Assembly: GCF_029714425.1 (NCBI RefSeq)
Contig: NZ_CP121668.1
Coordinates: forward strand, 4,795,501 to 4,859,500
Length of the DNA stretch: 64,000 nt
Source: Bradyrhizobium sp. CB2312
GTDB lineage: Bacteria; Pseudomonadota; Alphaproteobacteria; Rhizobiales; Xanthobacteraceae
Direction: 5' to 3'
The notes below the pieces were generated by a model. The model was given only the letters and a program-made list of their open reading frames with translations, had not been told where the DNA came from and did no database searches. Shown piece after piece: positions 6,148-15,578 of the stretch (positions within the stretch are counted from its first letter, which is position 1; each line of letters starts with the position of its first letter). Position numbers and translations under genes: made by a program.

Positions 6148-9100
6148 ATGCCGAGCGCCGGATTTGTCCACCTTCACGTTCACTCGGCCTATTCGCTGCT
6201 CAAGGGCTCGATCAAGATCGCCAAGCTCGCCGAGCTTGCGAAGAAGGACCACCAGCCGGCGCTGGCGCTGACCGACACCGACAATCTGTTCGGCGCGCTG
6301 GAGTTCTCCGACAAGATGGCGGGCTCCGGCATCCAGCCGATCGTCGGCCTGGAACTGGCGATCGATTTCGGCGACCAGGACCCGACCGCGCGCAACGCGA
6401 TGGGGCCCTCGCGCGTGGTGCTGCTGGCGGCGCAGGAGCGCGGCTATCGCAGCCTGATGCGGCTGAACTCGCGCGCGTTCCTCGAATCGCCCGACAGCCA
6501 TGCCCCGTTCATCAAGTTCGACTGGTTCGACGGCGAGACCGAGGGCCTGATCGCGCTGACGGGCGGACCGGACGGGCCGATCTCGCTGGCGCTGGCCGGC
6601 GGCATGGCCGAGCTCGCCGCGACGCGCTGCGAGCGTCTGGCCAATCTGTTCGGCGACCGCCTCTACATCGAATTGCAGCGCCACAACCTCGACAAGGAGC
6701 GGCGCATCGAGGGCGGCTTGATCGACATCGCCTATGCGAAAGGCCTGCCGCTGGTCGCAACCAACGAGCCGTATTTCGCCGCGACCGACGACTACGAGGC
6801 GCATGACGCGCTGCTCTGCATCGCCGGCGGCCGGCTGATAGCCGAGACCGATCGCGTGCAGCTCACGCCGGATCATCGCTTCAAGACCCGCGCCGAGATG
6901 GCGGTGCTGTTCGCCGACATTCCGGAGGCGCTGGCCTCGACCGTGGAGATCGCCGAGCGCTGCTCGTTCCGCCCGATGACGCGCAAGCCGATCCTGCCGT
7001 TCTTCACCGTCGGCGCCGCCGCCAGCTCCGATGCCGCCGCGGTCGAGGCCGCCGAATTGAAGCGACAGGCGGAGGAGGGGCTCGCCAACCGCCTGCGCGT
7101 CCATGGCCTGTCGCAGGGCATGACGGAAGAGGACTACAACAAGCGCCTGGCGTTCGAGCTCGACGTCATCATGCGCATGAAGTACGCGGGCTACTTCCTG
7201 ATCGTGTCCGACTTCATCAAATGGGCCAAGGCGCACGGCATTCCGGTCGGGCCTGGCCGTGGCTCCGGCGCAGGCTCGCTGGTGGCGTGGGCGCTGACCA
7301 TCACCGACCTCGACCCGATCAAGTTCGGCCTGCTGTTCGAGCGCTTCCTCAATCCGGAACGCGTCTCGATGCCGGACTTCGACATCGACTTCTGCCAGGA
7401 CCGCCGCGGCGAGGTGATCAAGTACGTGCAGGAGCGCTACGGCCGCGATCAGGTCGCGCAGATCATCACCTTCGGTACGCTGCAGGCGCGCGGCGTGCTG
7501 CGCGATGTCGGCCGCGTCTTGCAGATGCCCTATGGCCAGGTCGACAAGCTGACGAAGCTCGTGCCGCAGAATCCGGCGGCGCCCGTCACGCTGGCGGCAG
7601 CGATCGAGAGCGAGCCAAAACTCCAGGCGTTCCGCGACGAAGACCCGGTGGTGGCGCGCGCCTTCGACATCGCCCAGCGCCTCGAAGGCCTGACCCGGCA
7701 TGCTTCGACCCACGCGGCCGGCATCGTGATCGGCGATCGCCCCCTGAGCGAGCTCGTGCCGATGTACCGCGATCCGAAGTCGGATATGCCGGTGACCCAG
7801 TTCAACATGAAATGGGTCGAGCCTGCGGGCCTCGTCAAGTTCGACTTCCTCGGCCTGAAGACGCTGACCGTGCTCGACGTCGCGTGCAAGCTGCTCAAGC
7901 CGCGCGACATCCATGTCGATCTCGCCACGCTGCCGATCGACGATGCCGAGAGCTACCAGATGCTGGCACGTGGCGAGGTGGTCGGCGTGTTCCAGGTTGA
8001 AAGCCAGGGCATGCGCCGCGCGCTGGTCGACATGCGCCCCGACCGTTTCGAGGACATCATCGCGCTGGTCGCGCTCTACCGCCCAGGCCCGATGGCGAAC
8101 ATCCCGACCTATTGCGCGCGCAAACACGGCGACGAGGAGCCGGAATATCTGCATCCCGTGCTGGAGCCGATCCTGAAGGAGACCTTCGGCGTCATCATTT
8201 ACCAGGAACAGGTGATGCAGATCGCGCAGGTGATGTCGGGCTATTCGCTCGGCGACGCCGACCTCCTGCGCCGCGCCATGGGCAAGAAGATCCGCGCCGA
8301 GATGGACAAGCAGCGCGACATCTTCGTCGCCGGCGCGGTGAAGAACGGCGTGCCGAAAGCGCAGGCCGAGACCATCTTCGAACTGCTCGCCAAATTCGCC
8401 GATTACGGCTTCAACAAGAGCCACGCGGCCGCCTACGCGCTGGTGTCCTACCACACCGCCTACATGAAGGCGCATTATCCCGTGGAGTTCATCGCGGCGT
8501 CGATGACGCTCGATCTGAACAACACTGACAAGCTCTCCGAATTCCGCTCCGAGGCGCAGCGCCTCGGCATCAAGGTCGAGCCGCCGAACATCAACCGCTC
8601 CGGCGCGACCTTCGAGGTCGGCGAGAAGGTCATCTATTACGCGCTGGCCGCGCTCAAGGGCGTCGGCATCCAGGCCATCGAGCAGATCATCGAGGAACGC
8701 ACCAGGCGGGGACTGTTCACCTCGCTCGCCGACTTCGCTGCGCGGGTCAATCCGCGCGCGATCAACAAGCGCATCATCGAGAGTTTAGCTGCCGCCGGCG
8801 CCTTCGACACGCTGGAGCCGAACCGGGCCCGCGTCTTCGCCGGCGCGGACGCGATCCTGGCCGCCTGCCAGCGTTCGCATCAGGCCGAGACGATCGGCCA
8901 GAACGACATGTTCGGCATGTCGGCGGACGCGCCGACCATCATGCTGCCGCAGATCGAGCCCTGGCTGCCGGCCGAGCGGCTGCGCCGCGAGTACGACGCG
9001 ATCGGCTTCTTCCTGTCGGGACATCCGCTCGACGATTACGCGACCGTGCTCAAGCGCCTGCGGGTGCAGTCATGGGCCGAGTTCTCGCGCGCGGTGAAGA

Positions 9101-9651
9101 CCGGCGCCACCGCCGGCAAGGTCGCCGCGACCGTCGTGTCGCGCATGGAGCGGCGCACCAAGACCGGCAACAAGATGGGCATCATGGGACTGTCCGACCC
9201 CACCGGCCATTTCGAGGCGGTGCTGTTCTCCGAGGGCCTCGCGCAATATCGCGACGTGCTGGAGCCGGGCGCCGCGGTGCTGCTTCAGCTCGGCGCGGAA
9301 TTGCAGGGCGAGGACGTTCGCGCCCGCGTGCTGCATGCCGAGCCGCTCGATGACGCCGCGGCCAAGACGCAGAAGGGCCTGCGCATCTTCCTGCGCGACA
9401 CCAAGCCGCTGGAGTCGATCGCCAAGCGCCTCGCCGGCCCCGAGATGGCGGCCACCAACGGCGCCGCGCCGAAAATCGGCAGCCCCGGCATCGCGCCGCG
9501 CTCCAATGGCGACGGCGAGGTCTCGCTGGTGATGATGCTCGACCTCGAGACCGAGGTCGAGATGAAGCTGCCGGGCCGCTTCAAGGTCTCGCCGCAGATC
9601 GCCGGCGCGATCAAGGCGGTGGCGGGCGTCGTGGACGTGCAGCAGCTCTAG
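6148..9651 (+). CDS. dnaE: DNA polymerase III alpha subunit (replicative, DnaE1 type)
   Basis: 1167 residues, the length of replicative DnaE1 rather than the shorter SOS polymerase DnaE2. Domains in order: N-terminal PHP domain (HLHVHSAYS at 8-16), the C-family polymerase core with catalytic Asp410/Asp412 in PDFDIDF and Asp566 in KFDFLGLKT, the GPGRGSGAGSLVAW nucleotide-binding loop, a helix-hairpin-helix region around 830-900 and an OB-fold near 990-1070. It synthesises both strands at the replication fork with the beta clamp. Start ATG 6148 has no strong ribosome site. The SOS micro-gene lies 182 bp upstream, so partial read-through is possible. Confidence 0.97.
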   Translation: MPSAGFVHLHVHSAYSLLKGSIKIAKLAELAKKDHQPALALTDTDNLFGALEFSDKMAGSGIQPIVGLELAIDFGDQDPTARNAMGPSRVVLLAAQERGYRSLMRLNSRAFLESPDSHAPFIKFDWFDGETEGLIALTGGPDGPISLALAGGMAELAATRCERLANLFGDRLYIELQRHNLDKERRIEGGLIDIAYAKGLPLVATNEPYFAATDDYEAHDALLCIAGGRLIAETDRVQLTPDHRFKTRAEMAVLFADIPEALASTVEIAERCSFRPMTRKPILPFFTVGAAASSDAAAVEAAELKRQAEEGLANRLRVHGLSQGMTEEDYNKRLAFELDVIMRMKYAGYFLIVSDFIKWAKAHGIPVGPGRGSGAGSLVAWALTITDLDPIKFGLLFERFLNPERVSMPDFDIDFCQDRRGEVIKYVQERYGRDQVAQIITFGTLQARGVLRDVGRVLQMPYGQVDKLTKLVPQNPAAPVTLAAAIESEPKLQAFRDEDPVVARAFDIAQRLEGLTRHASTHAAGIVIGDRPLSELVPMYRDPKSDMPVTQFNMKWVEPAGLVKFDFLGLKTLTVLDVACKLLKPRDIHVDLATLPIDDAESYQMLARGEVVGVFQVESQGMRRALVDMRPDRFEDIIALVALYRPGPMANIPTYCARKHGDEEPEYLHPVLEPILKETFGVIIYQEQVMQIAQVMSGYSLGDADLLRRAMGKKIRAEMDKQRDIFVAGAVKNGVPKAQAETIFELLAKFADYGFNKSHAAAYALVSYHTAYMKAHYPVEFIAASMTLDLNNTDKLSEFRSEAQRLGIKVEPPNINRSGATFEVGEKVIYYALAALKGVGIQAIEQIIEERTRRGLFTSLADFAARVNPRAINKRIIESLAAAGAFDTLEPNRARVFAGADAILAACQRSHQAETIGQNDMFGMSADAPTIMLPQIEPWLPAERLRREYDAIGFFLSGHPLDDYATVLKRLRVQSWAEFSRAVKTGATAGKVAATVVSRMERRTKTGNKMGIMGLSDPTGHFEAVLFSEGLAQYRDVLEPGAAVLLQLGAELQGEDVRARVLHAEPLDDAAAKTQKGLRIFLRDTKPLESIAKRLAGPEMAATNGAAPKIGSPGIAPRSNGDGEVSLVMMLDLETEVEMKLPGRFKVSPQIAGAIKAVAGVVDVQQL

Positions 9652-9659
9652 CCGGCCGT

Positions 9660-9680
9660 CCCGGACGGACGCCGTCCGGG
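9660..9680 (+). terminator. possible terminator hairpin after dnaE
   Basis: A 9-bp perfect stem (CCCGGACGG / CCGTCCGGG) with a 3-base loop starts nine bases after the dnaE stop. There is no T-run, so efficient rho-independent termination is doubtful. Confidence 0.4.
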
Positions 9681-9788
9681 CCTGCGGAGCGGCGGACATT
9701 GTGGTCTCGCCAGATCATTGCGGCTATGATCGCGACGATGCAGCTCGTTTGCGCGGACGTTTTCGGCCGCACCGGGAGGAAGCGAGAC

Positions 9789-10529
9789 ATGTGCGAGCAA
9801 TGCCCACAATCCCTACATGACGAGATCACGCCGTCGCGGCGATCCGCGATGCTGTTTGCCGCCTCCGCGCTCGGCGTTGCCCTGAGCGGGGCCGCCTTCG
9901 CCAAGGAGACCAAAGCGCCACCCAAGCCGCAGAACGTGCTGGCGCCCGATGCGGCGCTGAAGCGGCTGATGGACGGCAATGCGCGCTATGTCCAGGGCGT
10001 TGCGCGGCGACATGATTTCAAGCACGAGCGTGAAGCGCTGGCGGGCGGCCAGAACCCGTTTGCCGCCGTGCTGAGCTGCGCCGATTCGCGCATCGCACCG
10101 GAATATGCCTTCGACACCGGCCGCGGCGATCTCTTCGTCTGCCGCATCGCCGGAAATTTCGCCGGCAACGAGATGATCGCCAGCATGGAATATGCGGTCG
10201 GGGTGCTCAATACGCCGCTGATCCTCGTTCTCGGCCATGACAGTTGCGGCGCGATCGATGCGACGCTGAAGGCGATCAAGGACAACACGTCGCCGCCGGG
10301 CCACATCCCCTCGCTCGTCGATGCGATCGCGCCTGCCGCCAAGGCTGCGATGCAGCAGGGCGGCGACGTGCTCGACCAGGCGATCCGGCAGAACGTGATC
10401 GACAATGTCGCCAAGCTGAAATCGGCGGCACCGATCCTCAATGCGGCCGTGGAGCAGGGCAAGCTGAAGGTCGTGGGCGGCATCTACCGGCTCACGACGG
10501 GAACGGTCGACCTGATCGCGCAGGGCTGA
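9789..10529 (+). CDS. beta-class carbonic anhydrase with Tat-type export signal
   Basis: 246 residues. Catalyses hydration of CO2 to bicarbonate. The zinc site is complete: Cys97, Asp99 and Arg101 in SCADSR, His150 and Cys153 in GHDSCGA. Before the enzyme lies a twin-Arg motif (SRRSAML, Arg17-Arg18) and a hydrophobic run ending AAFA at about 38, which points to Tat export into the periplasm. Start ATG 9789 was preferred over an in-frame start 30 codons upstream because GGGAGGAAGCGAG sits directly before it and gives a normal signal peptide. The next gene starts 164 bp downstream. Confidence 0.92.
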   Translation: MCEQCPQSLHDEITPSRRSAMLFAASALGVALSGAAFAKETKAPPKPQNVLAPDAALKRLMDGNARYVQGVARRHDFKHEREALAGGQNPFAAVLSCADSRIAPEYAFDTGRGDLFVCRIAGNFAGNEMIASMEYAVGVLNTPLILVLGHDSCGAIDATLKAIKDNTSPPGHIPSLVDAIAPAAKAAMQQGGDVLDQAIRQNVIDNVAKLKSAAPILNAAVEQGKLKVVGGIYRLTTGTVDLIAQG

Positions 10530-10693
10530 ACGAGCTGATCGCTTTCAGCGTCGTCACGCTGGCGCAGACAGCTATCGTCGGCGCCGGGCGCCATGCCACC
10601 GCCTCAATCCGAGCCTTTCGTTCAAGCGCCATTCAGCCAGCCGCGCGTCTGATGCGCGCTGGCACCTCAACCACAAAGCTGGGCAAGCAAGCC

Positions 10694-13153
10694 ATGCGTG
10701 GGACGCTCAAAGCCTTCATCTGCCTTCTCCTGCCGCTCGCGGTCCTTGCCGCGGGCGCACCGGAGCAGGCACGCGCGCAGCAGCCGGAAAAGCGCATCGC
10801 GCTCGTGGTCGGCAACGGCGCCTATGCCAAGTCGCCGCTGGCGACGACCGCGAACGATGCCGGCCTGATCGCGCAGACGCTGCAGGCGGCGGGCTTCGAC
10901 GTTGTCGGGGCGCGCGATCTCGATGGCGACACGCTGCGCAAGAGCTTTCGCGATTTCATCCAGAAGGCCCAGGCCTCCGGCCCCGGCACCGTCGCGATGA
11001 TCTATCTGGCCGGTTACGGCGTGCAGCTTGCGGGCGAGAACTATTTCATCCCGGTCGATTCCAACATCAGCCGCGACACCGACATTCCGACCGAAGCCTT
11101 GCGCATCAGCGACTATGTGCGCCAGCTCGCGTCGATCCAGCTCAAGGCCAACATCGTCGTGCTCGATGCGGCCCGCGCCCAGCCCTTCATCGAAGGCGGG
11201 CAGCCGATCGCCAGCGGCCTCGCGCTGGTCGAGCCCGAGGCGAACATGCTGATCGCCTTCAACGCCGCACCCGGCACTGTCGCGCCGGAAGAGCCGGGAC
11301 CCTACGGCATCTACGCGCAGTCGCTGGCCGAGATGATCCGCACCGGCGGGCTGGCGCTGCCTGACGTGTTCGACCGCGTCCGCCTGCGTGTCAACGAATC
11401 CGCCAAGGGCGCGCAGGTGCCCTGGAACGAGCAGAAGATCTCGGCGCAGTTCTCGTTCTTCGAGCGCGGGCCCGATGCGCCGCCGCCGGAGGTTGCGCCC
11501 GACCAGATCGCCGCGATCCGGAGCAAGCCGATCCGCGATCTCGGCGTGCAGGATGCCTATGCCGCCGCGCTCGCGCGTGACACGCTGCCGGCCTACGAGG
11601 AGTTTCTCGCGGCCTATCCCGGCGATCCCTTGTCGAAGCGCGTGATGGTGATCGTGGCGGCGCGCCGCGAGGCGATCACCTGGCGGCGGACCTATCGCGC
11701 CGACACGCCGGACGCCTATTGGTCCTATCTGCGCCGCTATTCGCGCGGGCCTCATGCCGGCGACGCGCGGCGTAGGCTTGCGATCCTGACCGCACCGCTC
11801 GAGCCGCCGCCGAGCTTCGCCATGCTGGATTACGACGTGCCGCCACCGCCGCCGGAGGAGGTGGTCTATGTCGACCGTCCCGTGCTGTACTTCAGCGACC
11901 CTGATTTCGGCTTCGCGCCGCCACCGCCGCCGCCGATCTATTATCTGCCGCCACCGCCGCCGGATTTCGTCGTGTTGCCGCCGCCGCTGCCGGTGGTCGG
12001 GCTGTTCGTGCTGCCGCAGCCGGTGTTCGTGCCGATTCCGGTGTTCGTCCGCCCGCCGATCTATGTCGCGCCGCCGCCGAACAACATCATCTACCAGAAC
12101 ATCCACAACACGACCGTCATCAACACCGTGATCAATCGCCCGCTGGCGCCGCCGCCGGGTTTCAGCACCGGAGCGGCCAGTCTGGCACCGGCGGTGGCCG
12201 GTCGCGCCAACCCCGCAGGCCCGGCGGTGCCGCAGGCCGTCGCCCAGCGCGCCGCCTTGATCCAGCAGGGCAAGGCGCCGATGCCGCAGAGCGCGACGAT
12301 CCAGCCGACGGCGAGGCCGGGAACACCCCCGGTGACACCGGCGAATGTTGCCCCGACCGCAGCGCCACCTGCCGCGCCGCCGCCCAGATTGCCCCAGGCC
12401 AACACGTTGCCGGTTCCCGGAGCCCAGGGTGGCCCGCCCGCGCCACCGGCGGGGGCCGGGCCTCTGCCCGGCGGCAAGCCCGCGCCGACCGCGACGGCTC
12501 CCGGCACGATAGCGCCGGTGCATCCGGGTGCGCCAACCGCGACGGCTCCCGGCACAACGCCGCCGGCCCATCCCGGTCCGCCAACGACGACCGCTCCGGC
12601 CGCTGCACTCGCGCCGACCAACCCGACTGCTGCGCCTGGCCAGCCGCCCAAGCCGCCGGTTGCGGGAGTGCCGCCCGGAACCGGGCCAGCGGATCGCGCC
12701 AAATCCGCAATCCGCGAGCCGGCCGGCTCGCCGCCGCCCGCTGCCGACACATCTGCGCGCCCCGCGGGACGACCGGCCGCGCCGCCACCCGCCGCTGCGC
12801 GCGAGCCGGCTAGGCCGCAGCATCTTCCGTCGGCTGCGCCGGCGCAGGTGACCCGGCCCTCGACCCCACCACCGCGGCCCCAGGCCGTGGCGAGGCCGAC
12901 GCCTCCGGCGCCAGCCGCCGTCGCGCGCCCGGCGCCACCGCCTCCGCCGCGCGTCGCATCGCCTCCACCGGCACGGGTGGCTCCCCCGGTCGCAGCCGCA
13001 CGGCCTGCACCGCCACCGCCCGCAGCCCGGCCGGCGCCCCCGCCGCCACCCCGGGTGGCGGTTGCCCCGCCAGCCCGGCCGGCCGCACCGCCGCGTCCTG
13101 CGGCACCGCCGGCCGCCGCGAAGAAGTGCCCGCCCAACCAGCCGAAGTGCTAA
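10694..13153 (+). CDS. exported caspase-like (C14) protein with both catalytic residues replaced; proline-rich tail
   Basis: 819 residues: signal peptide (1-29), caspase-like p20 domain (about 32-255), a linker of short tetratrico-like helices (about 270-375), then 440 residues dominated by Pro and Ala. In active family members the dyad sits in AGHG and LDACR; here these read AGYGVQ (Tyr108) and LDAARAQ (Ala160), so the fold is kept but proteolysis is not expected. The tail contains PPPP runs, a segment of alternating Val and Pro (about 430-460), APGT-type repeats and ends KKCPPNQPKC. Start ATG 10694 gives the signal peptide. A binding or scaffold role in the envelope is inferred. Confidence 0.85.
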   Translation: MRGTLKAFICLLLPLAVLAAGAPEQARAQQPEKRIALVVGNGAYAKSPLATTANDAGLIAQTLQAAGFDVVGARDLDGDTLRKSFRDFIQKAQASGPGTVAMIYLAGYGVQLAGENYFIPVDSNISRDTDIPTEALRISDYVRQLASIQLKANIVVLDAARAQPFIEGGQPIASGLALVEPEANMLIAFNAAPGTVAPEEPGPYGIYAQSLAEMIRTGGLALPDVFDRVRLRVNESAKGAQVPWNEQKISAQFSFFERGPDAPPPEVAPDQIAAIRSKPIRDLGVQDAYAAALARDTLPAYEEFLAAYPGDPLSKRVMVIVAARREAITWRRTYRADTPDAYWSYLRRYSRGPHAGDARRRLAILTAPLEPPPSFAMLDYDVPPPPPEEVVYVDRPVLYFSDPDFGFAPPPPPPIYYLPPPPPDFVVLPPPLPVVGLFVLPQPVFVPIPVFVRPPIYVAPPPNNIIYQNIHNTTVINTVINRPLAPPPGFSTGAASLAPAVAGRANPAGPAVPQAVAQRAALIQQGKAPMPQSATIQPTARPGTPPVTPANVAPTAAPPAAPPPRLPQANTLPVPGAQGGPPAPPAGAGPLPGGKPAPTATAPGTIAPVHPGAPTATAPGTTPPAHPGPPTTTAPAAALAPTNPTAAPGQPPKPPVAGVPPGTGPADRAKSAIREPAGSPPPAADTSARPAGRPAAPPPAAAREPARPQHLPSAAPAQVTRPSTPPPRPQAVARPTPPAPAAVARPAPPPPPRVASPPPARVAPPVAAARPAPPPPAARPAPPPPPRVAVAPPARPAAPPRPAAPPAAAKKCPPNQPKC

Positions 13154-13250
13154 AGCGCGATGAAATTAGGATGGATCGTCATCGCGCTTTAGGTTGTTGT
13201 TTGAGCATGATCTTTTCGGAAAACCGCTGGGCACTTTTCCGGATCATGCT
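13152..13250. repeat. compound palindromic repeat (two hairpins) of a type frequent in Bradyrhizobium
   Basis: Hairpin one: AAAGCGCGATGA (13152-13163) with TCATCGCGCTTT (13179-13190). Hairpin two: AGCATGATC (13204-13212) with GATCATGCT (13242-13250), with a nested TTTTCGGAAAA. The first arm overlaps the stop codon of the caspase-like gene. I recall near-identical units scattered widely in this genus, so it is probably a mobile or REP-like intergenic unit that may also act as a terminator. Confidence 0.75.
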
Positions 13251-13465
13251 TTAGGGCAGGGCGGAGGCCCTACGGGAAACGGCCTTCGGCTGGCGAAAAC
13301 CGCCCCCGAATGGCCCTTATTTCCTTGCTTCTGGCCGAAATGGCGCTATATAGCGCGCCATCTCACACGGAAACATGGCTCACAAGGCCGTCCGGTGGCA
13401 ACCGGGGCGAGAACGCTCCGTTTTGCTCACACGTTTCCGGAGGAACCAACCGGAGAATTAGAACG
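13154..13465 (+). other. 312-bp intergenic region ahead of rpsB
   Basis: The first 100 bases are the compound palindromic repeat. The remainder contains the rpsB promoter at about 13325-13352 and an untranslated leader of about 100 bases before rpsB. The leader is a plausible place for autoregulation by S2, but no specific structure was recognised. Confidence 0.7.
13325..13352 (+). promoter_or_regulatory. probable promoter of the rpsB-tsf block
   Basis: TTGCTT (13325-13330)-N16-TATATA (13347-13352). The -10 sits inside a perfect palindrome GCGCTATATAGCGC. The position about 110 bp before rpsB suits a ribosomal-protein leader. Confidence 0.6.
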
Positions 13466-14461
13466 ATGGCACTGCCCGATTTCACTATGCGTCAGCTGCT
13501 CGAAGCTGGCGTGCACTTTGGTCACCAGTCTCACCGCTGGAATCCGAAAATGGCTCCCTTCATTTTCGGCACCCGCAACAACATCCACATCGTCGATCTC
13601 GCCCAGACCGTGCCGATGCTGCATCAGGCCCTCCAGGCCGTCAGCGACACGGTTGCCAAGGGCGGCCGCATCCTGTTCGTCGGCACCAAGCGCCAGGCGC
13701 AGGACGGCGTCGCCGACGCGGCCAAGCGCTGCGCGCAGTATTTCGTCAATTCGCGCTGGCTCGGCGGCACGCTGACCAACTGGAAGACGATCTCGGCATC
13801 GATCAAGCGCCTGCGTCATCTCGACGACGTGCTCTCGGGCGGTGAAGCCAATTCCTACACGAAGAAGGAGCGCCTGACGCTTCAGCGCGAGCGCGACAAG
13901 CTCGACCGCTCGCTCGGTGGCATCAAGGACATGGGCGGTCTGCCCGACCTGATCTTCGTGATCGACACCAACAAGGAAGACATCGCGATCCAGGAGGCCC
14001 AGCGCCTCAACATCCCGGTCGCCGCGATCGTCGACACCAATTCGGATCCGAAGGGCATCACCTATGTGGTGCCGGGCAATGACGACGCCGGCCGCGCCAT
14101 CTCGCTCTATTGCGACCTGATCGCCCGTGCGGCGATCGACGGCATCTCGCGCGCGCAGGGCGATTCGGGCATCGACATCGGCGCCTCCGCCCGTCCGCTC
14201 GCCGAAGAGCTGCCGGCCCCGTCCTCGAGCGGCTTCCAGGGCCTTGCCGGTCCGCGCGGCACCGCCGACGACCTCAAGAAGCTCCCGGGCGTGTCGGGTG
14301 CGATCGAGAAGAAGTTCAACGACCTCGGCATCTTCCACTACTGGCAGCTCGCCGAGCTCGACCACGACACCGCGCACACGATCGGCGAAGAAGTCGGTCT
14401 GCCGAGCCGCGCGGATGCCTGGGTGGCCAAGGCCAAGGCGCTGACCGCGGAAGCGGAATAG
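13466..14461 (+). CDS. rpsB: 30S ribosomal protein S2
   Basis: 331 residues. Starts [20 protein letters not shown], with the family hallmarks [27 protein letters not shown] and VDTNSDP. It is about 90 residues longer than E. coli S2; the extra C-terminus carries a helix-hairpin-helix-like segment ([15 protein letters not shown]) as in other alphaproteobacteria. S2 sits on the back of the small subunit and helps dock S1. ATG 13466 is preceded by GGAGGAACC and GGAGAATTAGAACG; an upstream in-frame start has no conserved sequence. First gene of the growth block. Confidence 0.97.
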   Translation: MALPDFTMRQLLEAGVHFGHQSHRWNPKMAPFIFGTRNNIHIVDLAQTVPMLHQALQAVSDTVAKGGRILFVGTKRQAQDGVADAAKRCAQYFVNSRWLGGTLTNWKTISASIKRLRHLDDVLSGGEANSYTKKERLTLQRERDKLDRSLGGIKDMGGLPDLIFVIDTNKEDIAIQEAQRLNIPVAAIVDTNSDPKGITYVVPGNDDAGRAISLYCDLIARAAIDGISRAQGDSGIDIGASARPLAEELPAPSSSGFQGLAGPRGTADDLKKLPGVSGAIEKKFNDLGIFHYWQLAELDHDTAHTIGEEVGLPSRADAWVAKAKALTAEAE

Positions 14462-14594
14462 TCAGAGCGACCGGGTGGCCGGATCGGATCCGGCCACCAT
14501 TTCATTCAGTTGACGCGAATTCCTGAGATGGACCGCGGCGGGGCAAGTGGATGCCGCGCCGCGGCAAACCGGCAGGCAAGAAGGATATTCAACG

Positions 14595-15518
14595 ATGGCA
14601 ACGATCACAGCTGCGATGGTCAAGGACCTGCGCGAGTCGACCGGCGCGGGCATGATGGACTGCAAGGCCGCGCTCACCGAGACCAATGGCGACATGGAAG
14701 CGGCGCAGGACTGGTTGCGCAAGAAGGGCCTGTCGAAGGCCGCCAAGAAGTCGGGCCGCGTCGCCGCCGAGGGTCTGATCGGCGCGCTCACCAAGGGCAA
14801 CAAGGGCGTCGTGGTCGAGGTCAACTCCGAGACCGACTTCGTCGCGCGCAACGGCCAGTTCCAGGGCCTCGTCAAGATGATCGCCCAGGTTGCCTTCGAC
14901 GCCGGTGCCGATGTCGAGAAGATCAAGGCCGCCAAGGTCGGCGATGTCACGATCGAAGCCGCGATCAATGATGCGATCGCGACCATCGGCGAGAACATGA
15001 CGCTGCGCCGTGCTGCTTCGCTCGAAGTGAGCCAGGGCGTGGTGTCGCATTACGTCCACGGCGCCGTTATCGACGGCGCCGGCAAGATGGGCGTGATCGT
15101 GGCGCTGGAATCGCCCGGCAAGGCCGACGAGCTCGCAGCTCTCGGCCGCCAGATCGCGATGCATGTCGCCGCCGCCAACCCGCTGGCGCTCGATCCGTCC
15201 GGCCTCGATCCGGCGGTCGTCAAGCGCGAGAAGGACGTGCTCGCCGACAAATATCGCCAGCAGGGCAAGCCCGAGAACGTGATCGAGAAGATCGTCGAGT
15301 CCGGCCTCAAGACCTACTACAAGGAAGTCTGCCTGCTCGAGCAGGCCTTCATCCACGACACCGGCAAGTCGGTGGCGCAGGCGGTGAAGGAAGCCGAAGG
15401 CAAGGTCGGCGGCGCTGTGAAGATCGCCGGCTTTGTGCGCTATGCTCTCGGTGAGGGAATCGAGAAGCAGGAAAGCGACTTCGCGGCCGAGGTCGCAGCG
15501 GCCAGCGGCAAGAAGTAA
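14595..15518 (+). CDS. tsf: translation elongation factor Ts
   Basis: 307 residues. Nucleotide exchange factor for EF-Tu. The N-terminal UBA-like domain starts [20 protein letters not shown] and contains the MDCKAAL motif; the core has the [10 protein letters not shown] signature that contacts EF-Tu, followed by the dimerisation domain. ATG 14595 was chosen over an upstream in-frame start because the conserved N-terminus begins here, after AAGAAGGATATTCAACG. It follows rpsB after 133 bp, the standard bacterial pairing. Confidence 0.97.
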   Translation: MATITAAMVKDLRESTGAGMMDCKAALTETNGDMEAAQDWLRKKGLSKAAKKSGRVAAEGLIGALTKGNKGVVVEVNSETDFVARNGQFQGLVKMIAQVAFDAGADVEKIKAAKVGDVTIEAAINDAIATIGENMTLRRAASLEVSQGVVSHYVHGAVIDGAGKMGVIVALESPGKADELAALGRQIAMHVAAANPLALDPSGLDPAVVKREKDVLADKYRQQGKPENVIEKIVESGLKTYYKEVCLLEQAFIHDTGKSVAQAVKEAEGKVGGAVKIAGFVRYALGEGIEKQESDFAAEVAAASGKK

Positions 15519-15578
15519 GCGCCGGAACGTTCCTTCCGGCGTGCCGCCGGAAGCGGCGCCCGGACAAGGAAAGTGCAC

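Noticed and set aside
5805..6148. dnaE as an SOS-induced DnaE2/ImuC
   Set aside because: The protein has the 1167-residue length and motifs of DnaE1 and there are no imuA or imuB genes. The LexA boxes sit at the micro-gene, about 300 bases before dnaE.
6121..8475. 784-codon minus-strand open frame
   Set aside because: It is antisense to dnaE, whose motifs are all intact. Long antisense frames are expected in GC-rich DNA, and the predicted product is His/Arg/Asp-rich with no known motif.
10667..12823. 718-codon minus-strand Arg-rich open frame
   Set aside because: It is the complement of the proline-rich repeats in the caspase-like gene; no ribosome site or domain supports it.
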